Notes: a model not told the origin generated them from the sequence alone. Numbered from the stretch's first letter, positions 1-10,642 are shown. The stretch: 64,000 bases of DNA from Parachryseolinea silvisoli (GCF_021190955.1 NZ_JAIOAO010000002.1:1612001-1676000), one strand, 5' to 3'. A program made the numbers and translations.

Positions 1-866
<866 letters not shown>

Positions 867-896
867 ACCCGACGGAGTTAGATCAAAGACTGAGAC

Positions 897-1193
897 ATGA
901 AACAGGATTTCACATTAGAGATACATTCGGACAACAACTTTTCGGTCATTAACCGGATCGTCAACATTCTGAACCGGCGGCGCGTACGCATTAAACGGTT
1001 GCTGGCCCACGAAGCCGAAGATGATTTTCGTCGCGGTACGGCAGTATTGCTGCTCGTGGCAACGGAAGACATGATGGAAAAGGTAAAAAACCAGGTGGAA
1101 AAGCTTATCGAAGTAGAGCAGGCGCTGTATTATACCGGCAGCGCCTTGTACTGCGAGCTGAGCGCAAAACACAGCGTGATTGAAAACGCATAG
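897..1193 (+). CDS. ilvN: Acetolactate synthase small (regulatory) subunit, short ACT form
   Basis: Regulatory partner of IlvB that usually carries feedback control by branched-chain amino acids. The product is only 98 residues, essentially one ACT domain (residues about 4-78, FTLEIHSDN...VINRIVNILNRRR). The common IlvN/IlvH form has about 160 residues including a second C-terminal domain, so this resembles the short IlvM-like type in size. It lies 30 bases after ilvB and 54 bases before ilvC, in the same direction. The function follows from the ACT fold and its position between ilvB and ilvC. Whether valine inhibition is kept cannot be judged. Confidence 0.9.
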   Translation: MKQDFTLEIHSDNNFSVINRIVNILNRRRVRIKRLLAHEAEDDFRRGTAVLLLVATEDMMEKVKNQVEKLIEVEQALYYTGSALYCELSAKHSVIENA

Positions 1194-1247
1194 ACATTCT
1201 GAAGCACCTACTAAACAGTAAAACATAAACAATTAAACACATAGAAA

Positions 1248-2321
1248 ATGGCTAAGATTAATTTTGGCGGAACCATAGAAGAAGTAGTAACACGGGAAGA
1301 ATTTCCGATGGAAAAGGCCCTGGACGTATTGAAGAACGAAACCATTGCCATTATCGGATATGGCGTGCAAGGCCCTGCACAGGCGTTGAACCTGCGCGAC
1401 AACGGATTTAAAGTGATCGTGGGACAACGGAAAGGTTCGAAGACCTGGGACAAAGCAGTGGAGCACGGTTGGGTTCCTGGCGAAACGCTGTTCGAGATCG
1501 AAGAAGCTGCCAAGCGTGGTACGATCCTCGAGTTCCTGCTGTCAGACGCCGGCCAGATTGCCCTGTGGCCTACCATCAAGCCTTTCCTGACAAAAGGTAA
1601 GACACTGTATTTCTCACACGGCTTTGGCATCACCTTCAAAGACCAAACCGGCATTATTCCTCCGGCCGATATCGACGTAGTATTGGCTGCGCCGAAAGGT
1701 TCGGGTACTTCGGTACGCCGCCTGTTTTTACAAGGTAAAGGTATCAACTCGAGCTATGCAGTATTCCAGGACGCCACCGGCAACGCCACACAGAAGGCTA
1801 TTGCCCTCGGTATCGGTGTAGGTTCAGGCTACCTGTTTCAAACGGATTTCAAAAAAGAAGTATACTCCGACCTGTCGGGCGAGCGTGGTACGCTGATGGG
1901 CGCTATCGCCGGTATCTTCGAAGCACAATACGAAGTACTGCGTGCGAACGGTCACTCACCTTCAGAAGCATTCAACGAAACGGTAGAAGAGCTGACACAA
2001 AGCCTGATGCCACTCGTGGCAGAGAACGGTATGGACTGGATGTATGCCAACTGCTCGACTACAGCACAACGCGGTGCGCTGGACTGGAAGAAAAAATTCA
2101 AAGCCGCCACACTGCCTGTGTTCCAGGAATTGTACAAGAGCGTCGCGACCGGCGAAGAAGCAAGACGTACGATCGATACCTGCAGCAAGCCGGATTACCG
2201 CGAGAAGCTTGCCGAAGAGCTGAAAGAGCTTCGCGAGAGCGAGCTCTGGCAGGCAGGCGCCGCGGTGCGCCAGCTGAGACCTGAAAAGAACCAGGTGGAA
2301 GCCAGCATGATCAACTCCTAA
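1248..2321 (+). CDS. ilvC: Ketol-acid reductoisomerase
   Basis: Converts acetolactate or acetohydroxybutyrate to the dihydroxy acids with NAD(P)H and Mg. It has 357 residues: an N-terminal Rossmann domain (IIGYGVQGPAQALNLRDNG, residues about 34-53) with the cofactor loop VGQRKGSKTW, then a helical C-terminal domain with the metal-ligand stretch EVYSDLSGERGTL. The wording NATQKA, NETVEELTQSL, CSTTAQRGALDW and the ending RQLRPEKNQ recall yeast Ilv5 more than the usual class I enzymes of about 330 residues or E. coli IlvC of about 490. A strong hairpin terminator follows within 8 bases of the stop. Confidence 0.96.
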   Translation: MAKINFGGTIEEVVTREEFPMEKALDVLKNETIAIIGYGVQGPAQALNLRDNGFKVIVGQRKGSKTWDKAVEHGWVPGETLFEIEEAAKRGTILEFLLSDAGQIALWPTIKPFLTKGKTLYFSHGFGITFKDQTGIIPPADIDVVLAAPKGSGTSVRRLFLQGKGINSSYAVFQDATGNATQKAIALGIGVGSGYLFQTDFKKEVYSDLSGERGTLMGAIAGIFEAQYEVLRANGHSPSEAFNETVEELTQSLMPLVAENGMDWMYANCSTTAQRGALDWKKKFKAATLPVFQELYKSVATGEEARRTIDTCSKPDYREKLAEELKELRESELWQAGAAVRQLRPEKNQVEASMINS

Positions 2322-2328
2322 TTCAGAT

Positions 2329-2362
2329 CAATGTGCAGGTATTTTTACCTGCACATTGTTTT
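2329..2362 (+). terminator. Intrinsic terminator between ilvC and ilvA
   Basis: A perfect 13-bp inverted repeat (arms 2329-2341 and 2346-2358, loop TTTT) is followed by a T-rich tract. It ends only about 13 bases before the ilvA start codon, so it may act as a partial terminator or attenuator that sets ilvA expression relative to ilvBNC. Confidence 0.85.
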
Positions 2363-2374
2363 TATAACAACACC

Positions 2375-3628
2375 ATGGTATCAGATAAACAAACGGAAAG
2401 CCTCGATGTCAACGCCGCCGCGGCCGTGCTCAAATCGGTCGTGTTGAAAACCCCGTTGCAGTTTCACCGGAAGCTCTCTGAGAAATTTAAAGCAGAGGTA
2501 TACCTCAAGCGCGAAGACCTGCAGGTAGTACGCTCCTACAAGCTGCGGGGCGCCTATAATCTCATTCAAAGCCTGACCCCGGACCAGCGCCAGCGTGGCG
2601 TGGTCTGCGCCAGCGCCGGCAACCACGCGCAAGGCGTCGCCTTCTCGTGCCGCCAGCTAGACATTAAAGGGGTGATCTATATGCCGGCCATTACGCCCAA
2701 GCAGAAGATCAACCAGGTGAAAATGTTCGGTGGTGAGAACATCGAGATCGTACTGATCGGCGATACGTTTGACGAATGCCAGGCGCATGCCCTGGTCTTC
2801 ACGCAAGCGAACAACATGGTGTTTATTCCGCCGTTCGACCACCTGAAGGTGATTGAAGGGCAAGGTACGGTTGGCAAAGAAGTCCTCGACGAGCTGAGCG
2901 ACATCGACTATATGTTTGTGCCCATTGGTGGTGGCGGTTTGTGCGCCGGTGTGGGCCAATACTTTAAACTATTTTCTCCCAAGACGAAGATCATCGGTGT
3001 GGAGCCCCTGGGTGCACCGTCCATGAAAGAAGCGCTGAAGGCCGGCCACCCGGTGGTACTGGACACCATTCAGCGGTTTGTAGACGGCGCCGCGGTGAAA
3101 AAGGTAGGCGACCTGACCTTCGCATTGAGCAAAGATTTGCTGTCGGATATGCTGCTGGTGCCGGAAGGCAAAGTCAGCACGACGATTCTTCAGCTCTACA
3201 ACGAAGACGCTATTGTGGCCGAGCCGGCCGGTGCATTGTCCATCGCGGCACTGGAACAATATGCCGACCAAATACGCGGTAAGAAGGTCGTGTGTATCCT
3301 GAGCGGCGGGAACAACGACATCGACCGCATGCAGGAGATCAAAGAACGTTCGCTGCTATACGAAGGATTAAAACATTATTTCATTGTGCGCTTTGCGCAA
3401 CGCCCGGGAGCGTTGAAGCAATTCGTAAACGAGATCCTGGGACCGACAGACGACATCGTGCGGTTTGAATTCATCCAGAAACACAACAAAGAATCGGGAC
3501 CGGCACTGATCGGCATCGAGTTGAAATCGAAAGACGATTTCCAGACGCTTATTGCCCGTATGGACAGCCACAAGCTCAACTATACGGTGGTGAATCAGAA
3601 CGAGAACCTATTCGAATACCTGGTATAA
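2375..3628 (+). CDS. ilvA: Threonine dehydratase (biosynthetic)
   Basis: PLP enzyme that deaminates threonine to 2-oxobutyrate, the entry to isoleucine. The start is placed at the ATG at 2375 (MVSDKQTESLD, 417 residues). An in-frame ATG at 2333 would make the preceding terminator hairpin coding and adds 14 residues unlike the family. The PLP lysine lies in VRSYKLRGAY, the phosphate loop is SAGNHAQGVA, and a second Gly-rich loop is SGGNNDI. Residues about 330-417 form one ACT-like regulatory domain (YFIVRFAQRPGALKQF), so this is the shorter class with a single regulatory domain, not the two-domain E. coli type. Confidence 0.94.
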   Translation: MVSDKQTESLDVNAAAAVLKSVVLKTPLQFHRKLSEKFKAEVYLKREDLQVVRSYKLRGAYNLIQSLTPDQRQRGVVCASAGNHAQGVAFSCRQLDIKGVIYMPAITPKQKINQVKMFGGENIEIVLIGDTFDECQAHALVFTQANNMVFIPPFDHLKVIEGQGTVGKEVLDELSDIDYMFVPIGGGGLCAGVGQYFKLFSPKTKIIGVEPLGAPSMKEALKAGHPVVLDTIQRFVDGAAVKKVGDLTFALSKDLLSDMLLVPEGKVSTTILQLYNEDAIVAEPAGALSIAALEQYADQIRGKKVVCILSGGNNDIDRMQEIKERSLLYEGLKHYFIVRFAQRPGALKQFVNEILGPTDDIVRFEFIQKHNKESGPALIGIELKSKDDFQTLIARMDSHKLNYTVVNQNENLFEYLV

Positions 3629-4089
3629 ACCCCAGTATTTTTACGCAAAGAATCTCCGTGTGGGTACGTAAGGCCTTCGCTTGCCGATGCAGGCGGGTAA
3701 ATACGTAGATCGTCGTATTGAACGTCGCGTGCAGACTACCGATTTTTACATCGTCGTCATTTTTTTTCATGTACCTCGGAATAATCGACATGTCAACGCG
3801 ATAAAAGAAAAAGAGCAGACCCTCTTTATGAAAAGGGTGTCCCGATGCAAAAGCGGGTTGCGCCGGCAGAACAATCCAGAGCCTGTTCCTGTCAGTCGCG
3901 CCGCCGAAACGTCGGGCACCTTTTTTAATTTAAAAAGCCATTGCCGGCCCCACCCTGGCACCGGTCTTCAGACGGGCGTAGTGTATTTATTCACCGAGAA
4001 ACTACTTCCCCCACAACAGCGTTATATACCAACAGAGGGTTAACATTCCTATAGTATACTACCTACCACTAGTTAGGAATCATAAAAAA

Positions 4090-4107
4090 ATGTTAATAAT
4101 TCGTTGA
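4090..4107 (+). promoter_or_regulatory. Possible leader peptide MLIIR upstream of leuC
   Basis: A five-codon reading frame ATG TTA ATA ATT CGT TGA encodes Met-Leu-Ile-Ile-Arg. It lies 113 bases before a strong terminator hairpin and 230 bases before leuC. Three of its five codons are branched-chain amino acid codons, as expected for ribosome-mediated attenuation. It is very short, and I could not find an antiterminator pairing with the terminator arm, so this is an inference. The rest of 3629-4311 shows no convincing gene; a 120-codon frame at 3681-4043 has no recognisable family features. Confidence 0.35.
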
Positions 4108-4219
4108 TGCACGCCCTAACTTTTGTGATCTTCGTGTACAAGAACCCTCGTTGATTTTACATTGACAAAACAGACAGGCTTTGGCCTGAATGAAATAGAA
4201 AATATCGAAAGCAATCGTT

Positions 4220-4252
4220 ACCGTCCCGACACCCTCGGGACGGTTTCGTTTT
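4220..4252 (+). terminator. Intrinsic terminator or attenuator in the leu leader
   Basis: A 10-bp perfect stem (arms 4220-4229 and 4235-4244, loop CACCC) is followed by TTCG and a run of eight T. It lies about 85 bases before the leuC start and far from the ilvA stop at 3628, so it may be an attenuator of leuCDBA, not the end of the ilv transcript. Confidence 0.8.
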
Positions 4253-4335
4253 TTTTAGACTGGAACAAACTAACAGTTGTTACAGCTTCCGAGTTTTCGG
4301 GAAAACACTAGATGATTTTTACAGACACAAAAACA

Positions 4336-5742
4336 ATGAGTCAACCAAAAACACTGTTCGACAAGCTCTGGGACGCGCACGTGGTGAAGAAAAGCGAAGG
4401 CTATCCGGATGTGGTGTTCATCGACCGTCATTTCATTCACGAAGTAACCAGCCCTCAGGCATTTGACGGCCTTCGTAAGCGCGGCATTCCCGTGTTTAAC
4501 CCCAGCCGGACCACCGCGGTACCCGACCACAACGTGCCCACGCTGGAGCAGCACTTGCCGATCAAAGAAGCGCTTTCCCGCCACCAGGTAGAAACGCTGC
4601 GCAAGAACACCGCCGAATTTGGCATTACGCTCTATGACCTGGGCCACCCGTACCAGGGCATCGTACACATCATCGGCCCCGAGCTGGGACTGACCCTGCC
4701 CGGCATGACCATCGTCTGCGGCGACAGCCATACGTCCACCCACGGCGCGTTTGGCAACATCGCCTTCGGCATTGGCACCAGCGAAGTAGAACAGGTGCTG
4801 TCTACACAGTGCATTCTGCAATACCGCCCCAAAACCATGCGTATCGAGATCAACGGAACCCTCGGCAAAGGCGTGGTGGCAAAAGACATCATTCTGTACG
4901 TGATCGCGAAAATCTCCGCCAGCGGCGCCACGGGTTATTTTGTGGAGTATGCCGGCGACGCCATTCGCAACCTCTCGATGGAAGCGCGTATGACGATCTG
5001 TAATATGAGCATTGAAATGGGTGCGCGCGGTGGCCTGATCGCTCCCGACGAAACAACCTTCAACTATATCAAAGGCCGCAAGTTCGCGCCGCAAGGTGCT
5101 GAATTTGACCGTAAGGTAGAGGAGTGGAAAAAGCTGAAGACGGACGAAGGTGCGCAATACGACGCCGTGCTGAAATATGACGCCGCCGACATTGCCCCGA
5201 TGATCACCTATGGAACCAACCCGGGCATGGGCATTAAAGTGATGGACCGCATCCCGACCGTAGAAGAGCTGAAAGACGTATCGGAACAGACTTCTTTCAA
5301 GAAGTCACTGGAGTATATGGGTCTCGAGCCCGGCTCACAACTGTTGGGCAAGGCGATAGATTACGTGTTTATCGGCAGCTGTACCAACGCCCGCATTGAA
5401 GACCTGCGTGCCGTAGCATCGCTGGTGAAAGGCCGCAAGAAAGCCGAGAATGTAGAGGTATGGGTTGTGCCCGGTTCGAAGCAAGTAGAAGCGCAAGCCC
5501 GCCAGGAAGGTCTTGACAAAGTATTTGAAGCAGCAGGATTCCAACTGCGTCAGCCTGGTTGCTCCGCGTGCCTGGGCATGAACGAAGACAAGATTCCCGC
5601 AGGCAAATATTGCATCAGCACGTCTAACCGAAACTTCGAAGGACGTCAGGGACCCAAGTCCCGCACGTTCCTGGCCAGTCCGCTCAGCGCTGCGGCGGCC
5701 GCGATCACCGGCAAAGTAACAGACGTACGGAGCCTGGTATAA
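4336..5742 (+). CDS. leuC: 3-isopropylmalate dehydratase large subunit
   Basis: Aconitase-family [4Fe-4S] enzyme that, with LeuD, isomerises 2-isopropylmalate to 3-isopropylmalate in leucine synthesis. It has 468 residues from the ATG at 4336 ([15 protein letters not shown]), the usual family start; an ATG at 4312 would add eight residues. Visible features are [14 protein letters not shown] near residue 130, the cluster cysteine in [13 protein letters not shown], and the pair in GCSACLGMN. The C terminus has [10 protein letters not shown] and a typical AAAAAITG stretch. It is the first gene of leuC-leuD-leuB-leuA and follows a leader with a terminator hairpin. Confidence 0.96.
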   Translation: MSQPKTLFDKLWDAHVVKKSEGYPDVVFIDRHFIHEVTSPQAFDGLRKRGIPVFNPSRTTAVPDHNVPTLEQHLPIKEALSRHQVETLRKNTAEFGITLYDLGHPYQGIVHIIGPELGLTLPGMTIVCGDSHTSTHGAFGNIAFGIGTSEVEQVLSTQCILQYRPKTMRIEINGTLGKGVVAKDIILYVIAKISASGATGYFVEYAGDAIRNLSMEARMTICNMSIEMGARGGLIAPDETTFNYIKGRKFAPQGAEFDRKVEEWKKLKTDEGAQYDAVLKYDAADIAPMITYGTNPGMGIKVMDRIPTVEELKDVSEQTSFKKSLEYMGLEPGSQLLGKAIDYVFIGSCTNARIEDLRAVASLVKGRKKAENVEVWVVPGSKQVEAQARQEGLDKVFEAAGFQLRQPGCSACLGMNEDKIPAGKYCISTSNRNFEGRQGPKSRTFLASPLSAAAAAITGKVTDVRSLV

Positions 5743-5801
5743 TTCCTCCTGGAGAGAAACGAAACGTGAACAAGTAAGACAGGAGCCCTAAAAAGTATTT
5801 T

Positions 5802-6389
5802 ATGTCGAAAGAAAAATTCACCACATTAAAAAGCTCGGCCGTACCTCTGCCGATCGAAAATATTGATACCGACCAGATCATTCCTGCGCGCTTTTTGAAA
5901 GCCACCACGCGCGAGGGATTTGGCGACAACCTCTTCCGCGACTGGCGCTATAACGCCGACGATACACCGAAGGCGGATTTTGTATTGAATGACAAGACCT
6001 ACGCCGGCAAGATCCTGGTGGCCGGCAAGAACTTTGGCTGTGGTAGCAGCCGCGAGCACGCCGCGTGGGCCATTGCCGATTACGGCTTCCGCGTGGTGAT
6101 TTCGAGCTTCTTTGCCGACATCTTTAAAAACAATGCGTTGAACAACGCAACGCTGCCGATCCAGGTATCCGACGCCTTTCTGAAAAGCGTATTTGCCTTA
6201 ATCGAAAAAGACCCGCATACAGTCATTACGGTAGACCTCGAAAACCAGCGTGTAACGCTGGCCGACGGTACATCGGAGTCCTTTGACATCAATGCCTACA
6301 AGAAAACGTGCCTCACCAATGGGTACGACGACATTGATTACCTCCTCAGCCTGCGCGAAGAGATCCGCCAGTTTGATGCCGTACACTAA
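5802..6389 (+). CDS. leuD: 3-isopropylmalate dehydratase small subunit
   Basis: Swivelling-domain partner of LeuC. It has 195 residues, close to the usual 190-200. The signature [14 protein letters not shown] is at residues about 76-90, with [14 protein letters not shown] near the N terminus and [13 protein letters not shown] in the middle. It starts 59 bases after leuC and is followed by leuB after 49 bases, consistent with one transcript. Confidence 0.96.
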   Translation: MSKEKFTTLKSSAVPLPIENIDTDQIIPARFLKATTREGFGDNLFRDWRYNADDTPKADFVLNDKTYAGKILVAGKNFGCGSSREHAAWAIADYGFRVVISSFFADIFKNNALNNATLPIQVSDAFLKSVFALIEKDPHTVITVDLENQRVTLADGTSESFDINAYKKTCLTNGYDDIDYLLSLREEIRQFDAVH

Positions 6390-6438
6390 ACCTTAACCTA
6401 AACCGATACTTGCTGCCCCGCGGCAAGCCCGTAAGAAA

Positions 6439-7539
6439 ATGAAAAAGAAAATCGTAATCCTTCCCGGCGACGGCATTGGAAAAGAAGTGACGGCCTGTGG
6501 CAAGAAAGTGCTGGAGCAGGTAGCCGAATGTTTCGGTCACCAGTTTGTATTCGACTACGCTACGATCGGCCACGAAGCTATCGAAGCGACCGGCAGCCCG
6601 CTGCCCGATACATCCCTGGAGAAGATGAAGAACTGCGACGCGATATTGTTTGGCGCGGTAGGACACCCGAAGTATGATAACGATCCGTCCGCCAAAGTGC
6701 GTCCGGAGCAAGGCTTGCTCAAGATGCGCAAGGAACTGGGCCTTTATGCGAACCTGCGTCCCATCAAATTATTTGATGAGCTGCTCGAAGCATCGAGCAT
6801 TAAGCCGGAGATTCTGAAAGGTGCTGATATACTTTTCTTCCGCGAGCTGACCGGCGATGTATACTTCGGCGAGCGCGGCCGCAAAGACGAAGGCAAGACA
6901 GCCTATGACACGATGATCTACTCGCGGTATGAAGTAGAGCGCATCGCGCACAAAGCCTTCAAGGCGGCACTGACCCGCGGTAAAAAAGTTACATCCGTCG
7001 ACAAAGCCAACGTACTGGAAAGCTCACGCCTGTGGCGCGAAGTGGTACAAGACGTGGCGCGTCAATATCCGGATGTAGAAGTAGAGCACATGTTTGTAGA
7101 CGCTGCAGCCATGAAGCTGATCCAAAACCCGCGCGGCTTTGACGTGGTGGTGACAGGCAACCTGTTTGGTGATATCCTCACCGACGAAGCCTCGCAGATC
7201 GCCGGCTCCATGGGCATGCTGGCCTCGGCATCGATCGGCGACACCGTAGGGCTATACGAGCCGATCCACGGCAGCGCGCACGACATTACCGGTAAAGGTA
7301 TTGCCAACCCGCTCGCGTCGATCCTGTCGGCGGCTTTGCTGCTGGATATTTCTTTCGGGTTAAAAGAAGAATCAGAAGCGGTGATCAAAGCGGTGGAGAA
7401 GACACTGCGCGAAGGATACCGCACCCGTGACATTGCCGATGCGAACACCGCCCACGAGAAGATCCTGGGTACGGAAGTGATGGGCAACGTAGTATGCAAC
7501 AACGCCCGCATGCTGGTGAACTGCCAGGTAGCGGTATAA
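6439..7539 (+). CDS. leuB: 3-isopropylmalate dehydrogenase
   Basis: Oxidatively decarboxylates 3-isopropylmalate to 2-oxoisocaproate with NAD. It has 366 residues. Features: ILPGDGIGKEVTACG at the N terminus, the arginine-bearing RKELGLYANLRPIK, the loop ELTGDVYFGERG, the lysine/asparagine region VTSVDKANVLESS, and the metal aspartates in GNLFGDILTDEASQIAGSMG followed by EPIHGSAHDITGKG. ELTGDVYFG marks LeuB as opposed to isocitrate or tartrate dehydrogenases. It sits between leuD and leuA. Confidence 0.96.
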   Translation: MKKKIVILPGDGIGKEVTACGKKVLEQVAECFGHQFVFDYATIGHEAIEATGSPLPDTSLEKMKNCDAILFGAVGHPKYDNDPSAKVRPEQGLLKMRKELGLYANLRPIKLFDELLEASSIKPEILKGADILFFRELTGDVYFGERGRKDEGKTAYDTMIYSRYEVERIAHKAFKAALTRGKKVTSVDKANVLESSRLWREVVQDVARQYPDVEVEHMFVDAAAMKLIQNPRGFDVVVTGNLFGDILTDEASQIAGSMGMLASASIGDTVGLYEPIHGSAHDITGKGIANPLASILSAALLLDISFGLKEESEAVIKAVEKTLREGYRTRDIADANTAHEKILGTEVMGNVVCNNARMLVNCQVAV

Positions 7540-7600
7540 CAATACGAACACAGACGCCACCACACTATAAAACGAACATCAAAAGTCTTATTCCAAACCA

Positions 7601-8761
7601 ATGAGCAGAAAAATTGAAATCTTCGACACTACGCTGCGCGATGGCGAGCAAGTGCCCGGCTGTCAATTGTCAACCGAAGAAAAGGTCGTCATAGCACGGG
7701 AGCTCGAGCTACTCGGTGTGGATGTGATTGAAGCCGGTTTCCCTATTTCGAGCCCGGGCGACTTTCTTTCCGTGGTAGAGCTCTCCAAAGCGGTGAGCAT
7801 CGGCGTCTGTGCGCTGACCCGGTCTAAAAAGGAAGATATCGATGTGGCCGCCGAAGCCCTGCACCACGCCAAACGTGGTCGGATTCACACCGGCATTGGC
7901 TCGTCGGATATCCACATCAAAACCAAATTCAACAGCAGCCGCGAGAAAGTACTCGAGCAAGGCGTATGGGCTGTGAGCTATGCCAAGGCCAAAGGCTATG
8001 AAGTCGAGTTCTTTGCCGAAGACGCAGGCCGTGCCGACCTGGCCTTTCTGGCGCAGATGGTGGAGGCGGTTATTGCTGCCGGTGCCGACGTCGTAAACAT
8101 TCCCGACACGACAGGTTACTGCCTGCCGCACCTGTATGGCAAGCGCATTCAATACCTGTTCGAGCATGTAAAGAACATACACAAAGCGACGATCTCCGTA
8201 CACTGCCACAACGACCTGGGTATGGCTACGGCCAACACCATGGCTGGCCTCATCGCCGGCGCCGGTCAGGCCGAAGTGACCATCAACGGTATCGGTGAGC
8301 GCGCAGGGAACACATCGCTGGAAGAAATAGCGATGATCATCCGTACGCACAAAGACCTGGACTTGCATACCAACATCGTTTCCGAGCGCCTGTACGGCGT
8401 CAGTAACCTGGTGTCTGACCTGATGCGCATGCCGGTGCAGCCCAACAAAGCCATTGTAGGCGCCAACGCGTTTGCGCACTCGTCCGGTATCCACCAGGAC
8501 GGCTTCCTGAAAAACTCGGAGAACTACGAGATCATCAATCCTTCGGACGTAGGTGTGCCGACATCGTCGATCGTACTGACCGCCCGCAGCGGTCGTGCCG
8601 CGCTGAAGCACCGCCTGGAGCTGCTGGGCTACCAGCCGAGCAAGCCCGAGCTGGACCAGCTGTACGAAGCATTCCTGACGGTAGCCGACGAAAAGAAAAA
8701 TGTCAACGACGACGACCTGATGACCCTGGCAGCCAACACACCGCTGCTGGTACAGAAATAA
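7601..8761 (+). CDS. leuA: 2-isopropylmalate synthase, short form
   Basis: Condenses acetyl-CoA with 2-oxoisovalerate, the committed leucine step. Features: [14 protein letters not shown] at residue 8, [17 protein letters not shown], the metal-ligand [12 protein letters not shown] and NGIGERAGN. At 386 residues it has the TIM barrel and linker subdomains but not the C-terminal allosteric domain of about 120 residues found in forms of about 500 residues. Homocitrate or citramalate synthase are alternatives on length alone; the position right after leuCDB makes LeuA much more likely. A terminator follows the stop by 30 bases. Confidence 0.9.
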   Translation: MSRKIEIFDTTLRDGEQVPGCQLSTEEKVVIARELELLGVDVIEAGFPISSPGDFLSVVELSKAVSIGVCALTRSKKEDIDVAAEALHHAKRGRIHTGIGSSDIHIKTKFNSSREKVLEQGVWAVSYAKAKGYEVEFFAEDAGRADLAFLAQMVEAVIAAGADVVNIPDTTGYCLPHLYGKRIQYLFEHVKNIHKATISVHCHNDLGMATANTMAGLIAGAGQAEVTINGIGERAGNTSLEEIAMIIRTHKDLDLHTNIVSERLYGVSNLVSDLMRMPVQPNKAIVGANAFAHSSGIHQDGFLKNSENYEIINPSDVGVPTSSIVLTARSGRAALKHRLELLGYQPSKPELDQLYEAFLTVADEKKNVNDDDLMTLAANTPLLVQK

Positions 8762-8790
8762 TCTTTTTCAAGCCAAACCTCCCAAACCCC

Positions 8791-8821
8791 AAAAGGCATC
8801 ATCGCAAGGTGATGCCTTTTT
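8791..8821 (+). terminator. Intrinsic terminator after leuA
   Basis: An 11-bp perfect stem (arms 8791-8801 and 8810-8820), with an eight-base loop and T-rich right arm, ends the leuCDBA unit. The next gene starts 48 bases further on. Confidence 0.85.
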
Positions 8822-8868
8822 GTTGGTTCCGTTGCTTTCCGCTACCTTCATGTCCGGAACCGTCTGCT

Positions 8869-9702
8869 ATGCAACCCTCTCTGAAAAGTACCTGCTTTTT
8901 AGTCATATTTCTTATTTCCCTATCCCGGCTCAACGCCCAGGAGATTGGTTTACAATTGTACAGTTTACGCGATCAGTTTGCGAAGGACGTGCCCGGCACC
9001 ATGGCCAAAGTGGAGGCTATGGGCATTCGCGAAGTGGAAATGGCAGGTACCTATGGGTTGGAGTTTCCCGAGATGATCAAGCTGATCGCCAAACACAAGT
9101 TACAAGTGATCAGCTTTGGCGCCGACTTTGAGCGCCTGGCCAAGTCGCCCCAATTAGTGGCGGATCAGGCCCGCGCTTATGGCGCGAAGTTCGTGGTATG
9201 TGCGTGGATACCCTTCGGCGATATGTTCGACTCGGACGATGTGAACTATGCTGCTTCTGTCTTGAACGAGGCTGGCAAGGTCATGGCCCGCAACGGTCTG
9301 TTGTTATGTTACCATCCGCACGGATATGAATTTCAACCGTACGAGTCGGGCACGGTGTTCGACTACATGGTCGACGCGCTTGACTCGCGGTATGTATACT
9401 TTGAAATGGATGTGTTCTGGATCAAACAAGCCGGGCAGGACCCGGTAGCGTTGCTGAAGAAATATTCCACCCGTTGGGTATTGCTGCACCTGAAAGACCG
9501 CAAGCGCGGCACTCCCAACAGCAACGACGGCAAAGCCCCCGACGAGACCAACGTCGTGCTGGGCCAGGGCGATGTCGGTATCGCCGCCGTGATGAAGGAG
9601 GCCAAGGCGATGGGCATTCAGCATTTTTTTATTGAAGACGAATCGCCCAAAGCGGAGCAACAGATTCCCAAGAGCCTGGCGTATCTAAAGACATTGAAAT
9701 AA
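8869..9702 (+). CDS. Secreted sugar phosphate isomerase/epimerase-like protein
   Basis: Xylose-isomerase-like TIM barrel protein (AP endonuclease family 2 fold) of 277 residues. The start at 8869 gives a signal peptide MQPSLKSTCFLVIFLISL...NAQ; an upstream in-frame ATG at 8809 lies inside the leuA terminator and is rejected. Seen: EIGLQLYSLRDQF at the mature N terminus, then EVEMAG, LLCYHPHGYEF, YVYFEMDVFWIKQAGQDP and WVLLHLKDRKRG, the usual metal and substrate strands of the family. Such exported copies are common in Bacteroidota, but the substrate is not known. It is likely an independent gene facing a convergent protease gene. Confidence 0.82.
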   Translation: MQPSLKSTCFLVIFLISLSRLNAQEIGLQLYSLRDQFAKDVPGTMAKVEAMGIREVEMAGTYGLEFPEMIKLIAKHKLQVISFGADFERLAKSPQLVADQARAYGAKFVVCAWIPFGDMFDSDDVNYAASVLNEAGKVMARNGLLLCYHPHGYEFQPYESGTVFDYMVDALDSRYVYFEMDVFWIKQAGQDPVALLKKYSTRWVLLHLKDRKRGTPNSNDGKAPDETNVVLGQGDVGIAAVMKEAKAMGIQHFFIEDESPKAEQQIPKSLAYLKTLK

Positions 9703-9724
9703 AAGCCGCGTCTTGTCCCGCGCG

Positions 9725-10642
9725 CTACACATCGAGGCTCTTAAAGCCCGCATACCCTTTGCAATAGTTTAACACAAGCTTGTAATCTTTGAGCACCTCC
9801 ATGCCCACCGAAGCATAGTTCTGCCACTGTGCATAAATAATACCGGTAGATAAATTATTCATTTCCAGGGTTGCCAAAAGCAATTTGTGGGAGAATGTTT
9901 CATACCCTTTGATCAGACCATTAAACCCGCGGCCCAACGTACGCGAAGGGCCTTTGCGGTAACTGCACAGGTCGGTGGTCTTTAATAACAGTCCGCGGGC
10001 AGAGCCCGTATCAATCATAAGGTTACAAGCCTGACCCGTCTCCTGCTTTTGGAGAAAGACTGTGGCTTGTATCAGCGGGCGGGAGTCGGTCACCTCGATC
10101 GGCACATGCTGATAGCCCGCGGGCAGCGAGGCCGTGGCGGCGGGGCGTAGGGTAATCTCTTGCTTGCCGGGATGCAGCTCCACTTCAAATTTGATAAACA
10201 GATCATAGCCGATCACCCCATGTACATTGGGATATTCGCTGAAGAGATTTTGCTCCGGAATAACCACTACGGGAATGCGGTTTCCCAGCACGGCATCGAT
10301 CGCTACCTTGTTGCCAAGCGAAAGTTTACCCTGTACCGTGCGGCCGGAGCCAAGCCCTGAGAATTCTACGGTACGGCCCGCCTCCGTATGAAACAACTTG
10401 CCAAACTTTTTACCAAATAGTACCAGGTTGCGACAGCCCGTGTCCAGGATGAGATTAACCTGTATCGAGTCATTGATGCGTACGGGCAGTACGATAAGAT
10501 TATTGATGACAGTATACGTAAACCTGGTTTCCTGGAGGTGAGCGGGAAGATAAAAACCTGCCTCGGTCGGTGTGTGAAGAGCAAAACATGGCGTGCTCAG
10601 CAAGAGCACGCTTGCGACAATGATCCGGTAAAATGTGGCCAT
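9725..10642 (-). CDS. Secreted retropepsin-like aspartyl protease with two DTG motifs
   Basis: A 305-residue protein with a signal peptide (MATFYRIIVASVLLLSTPCFA). Two aspartyl protease half-domains are present in one chain: LILDTGCRNLVLF (DTG at about 67-69) and LMIDTGSARGLLL (DTG at about 211-213), each in the setting typical of clan AA proteins; HGVIGYDLF is also characteristic. Probably acts in the periplasm or at the surface. It is transcribed toward the isomerase-like gene, ending 22 bases from it. The substrate is unknown. Confidence 0.8.
   Translation of the reverse strand: MATFYRIIVASVLLLSTPCFALHTPTEAGFYLPAHLQETRFTYTVINNLIVLPVRINDSIQVNLILDTGCRNLVLFGKKFGKLFHTEAGRTVEFSGLGSGRTVQGKLSLGNKVAIDAVLGNRIPVVVIPEQNLFSEYPNVHGVIGYDLFIKFEVELHPGKQEITLRPAATASLPAGYQHVPIEVTDSRPLIQATVFLQKQETGQACNLMIDTGSARGLLLKTTDLCSYRKGPSRTLGRGFNGLIKGYETFSHKLLLATLEMNNLSTGIIYAQWQNYASVGMEVLKDYKLVLNYCKGYAGFKSLDV

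Noticed and set aside
3681-4043. Open frame of 120 codons between ilvA and leuC
   Set aside because: No family features, biased composition and no conserved-looking motif; the region is better read as leader and intergenic DNA.
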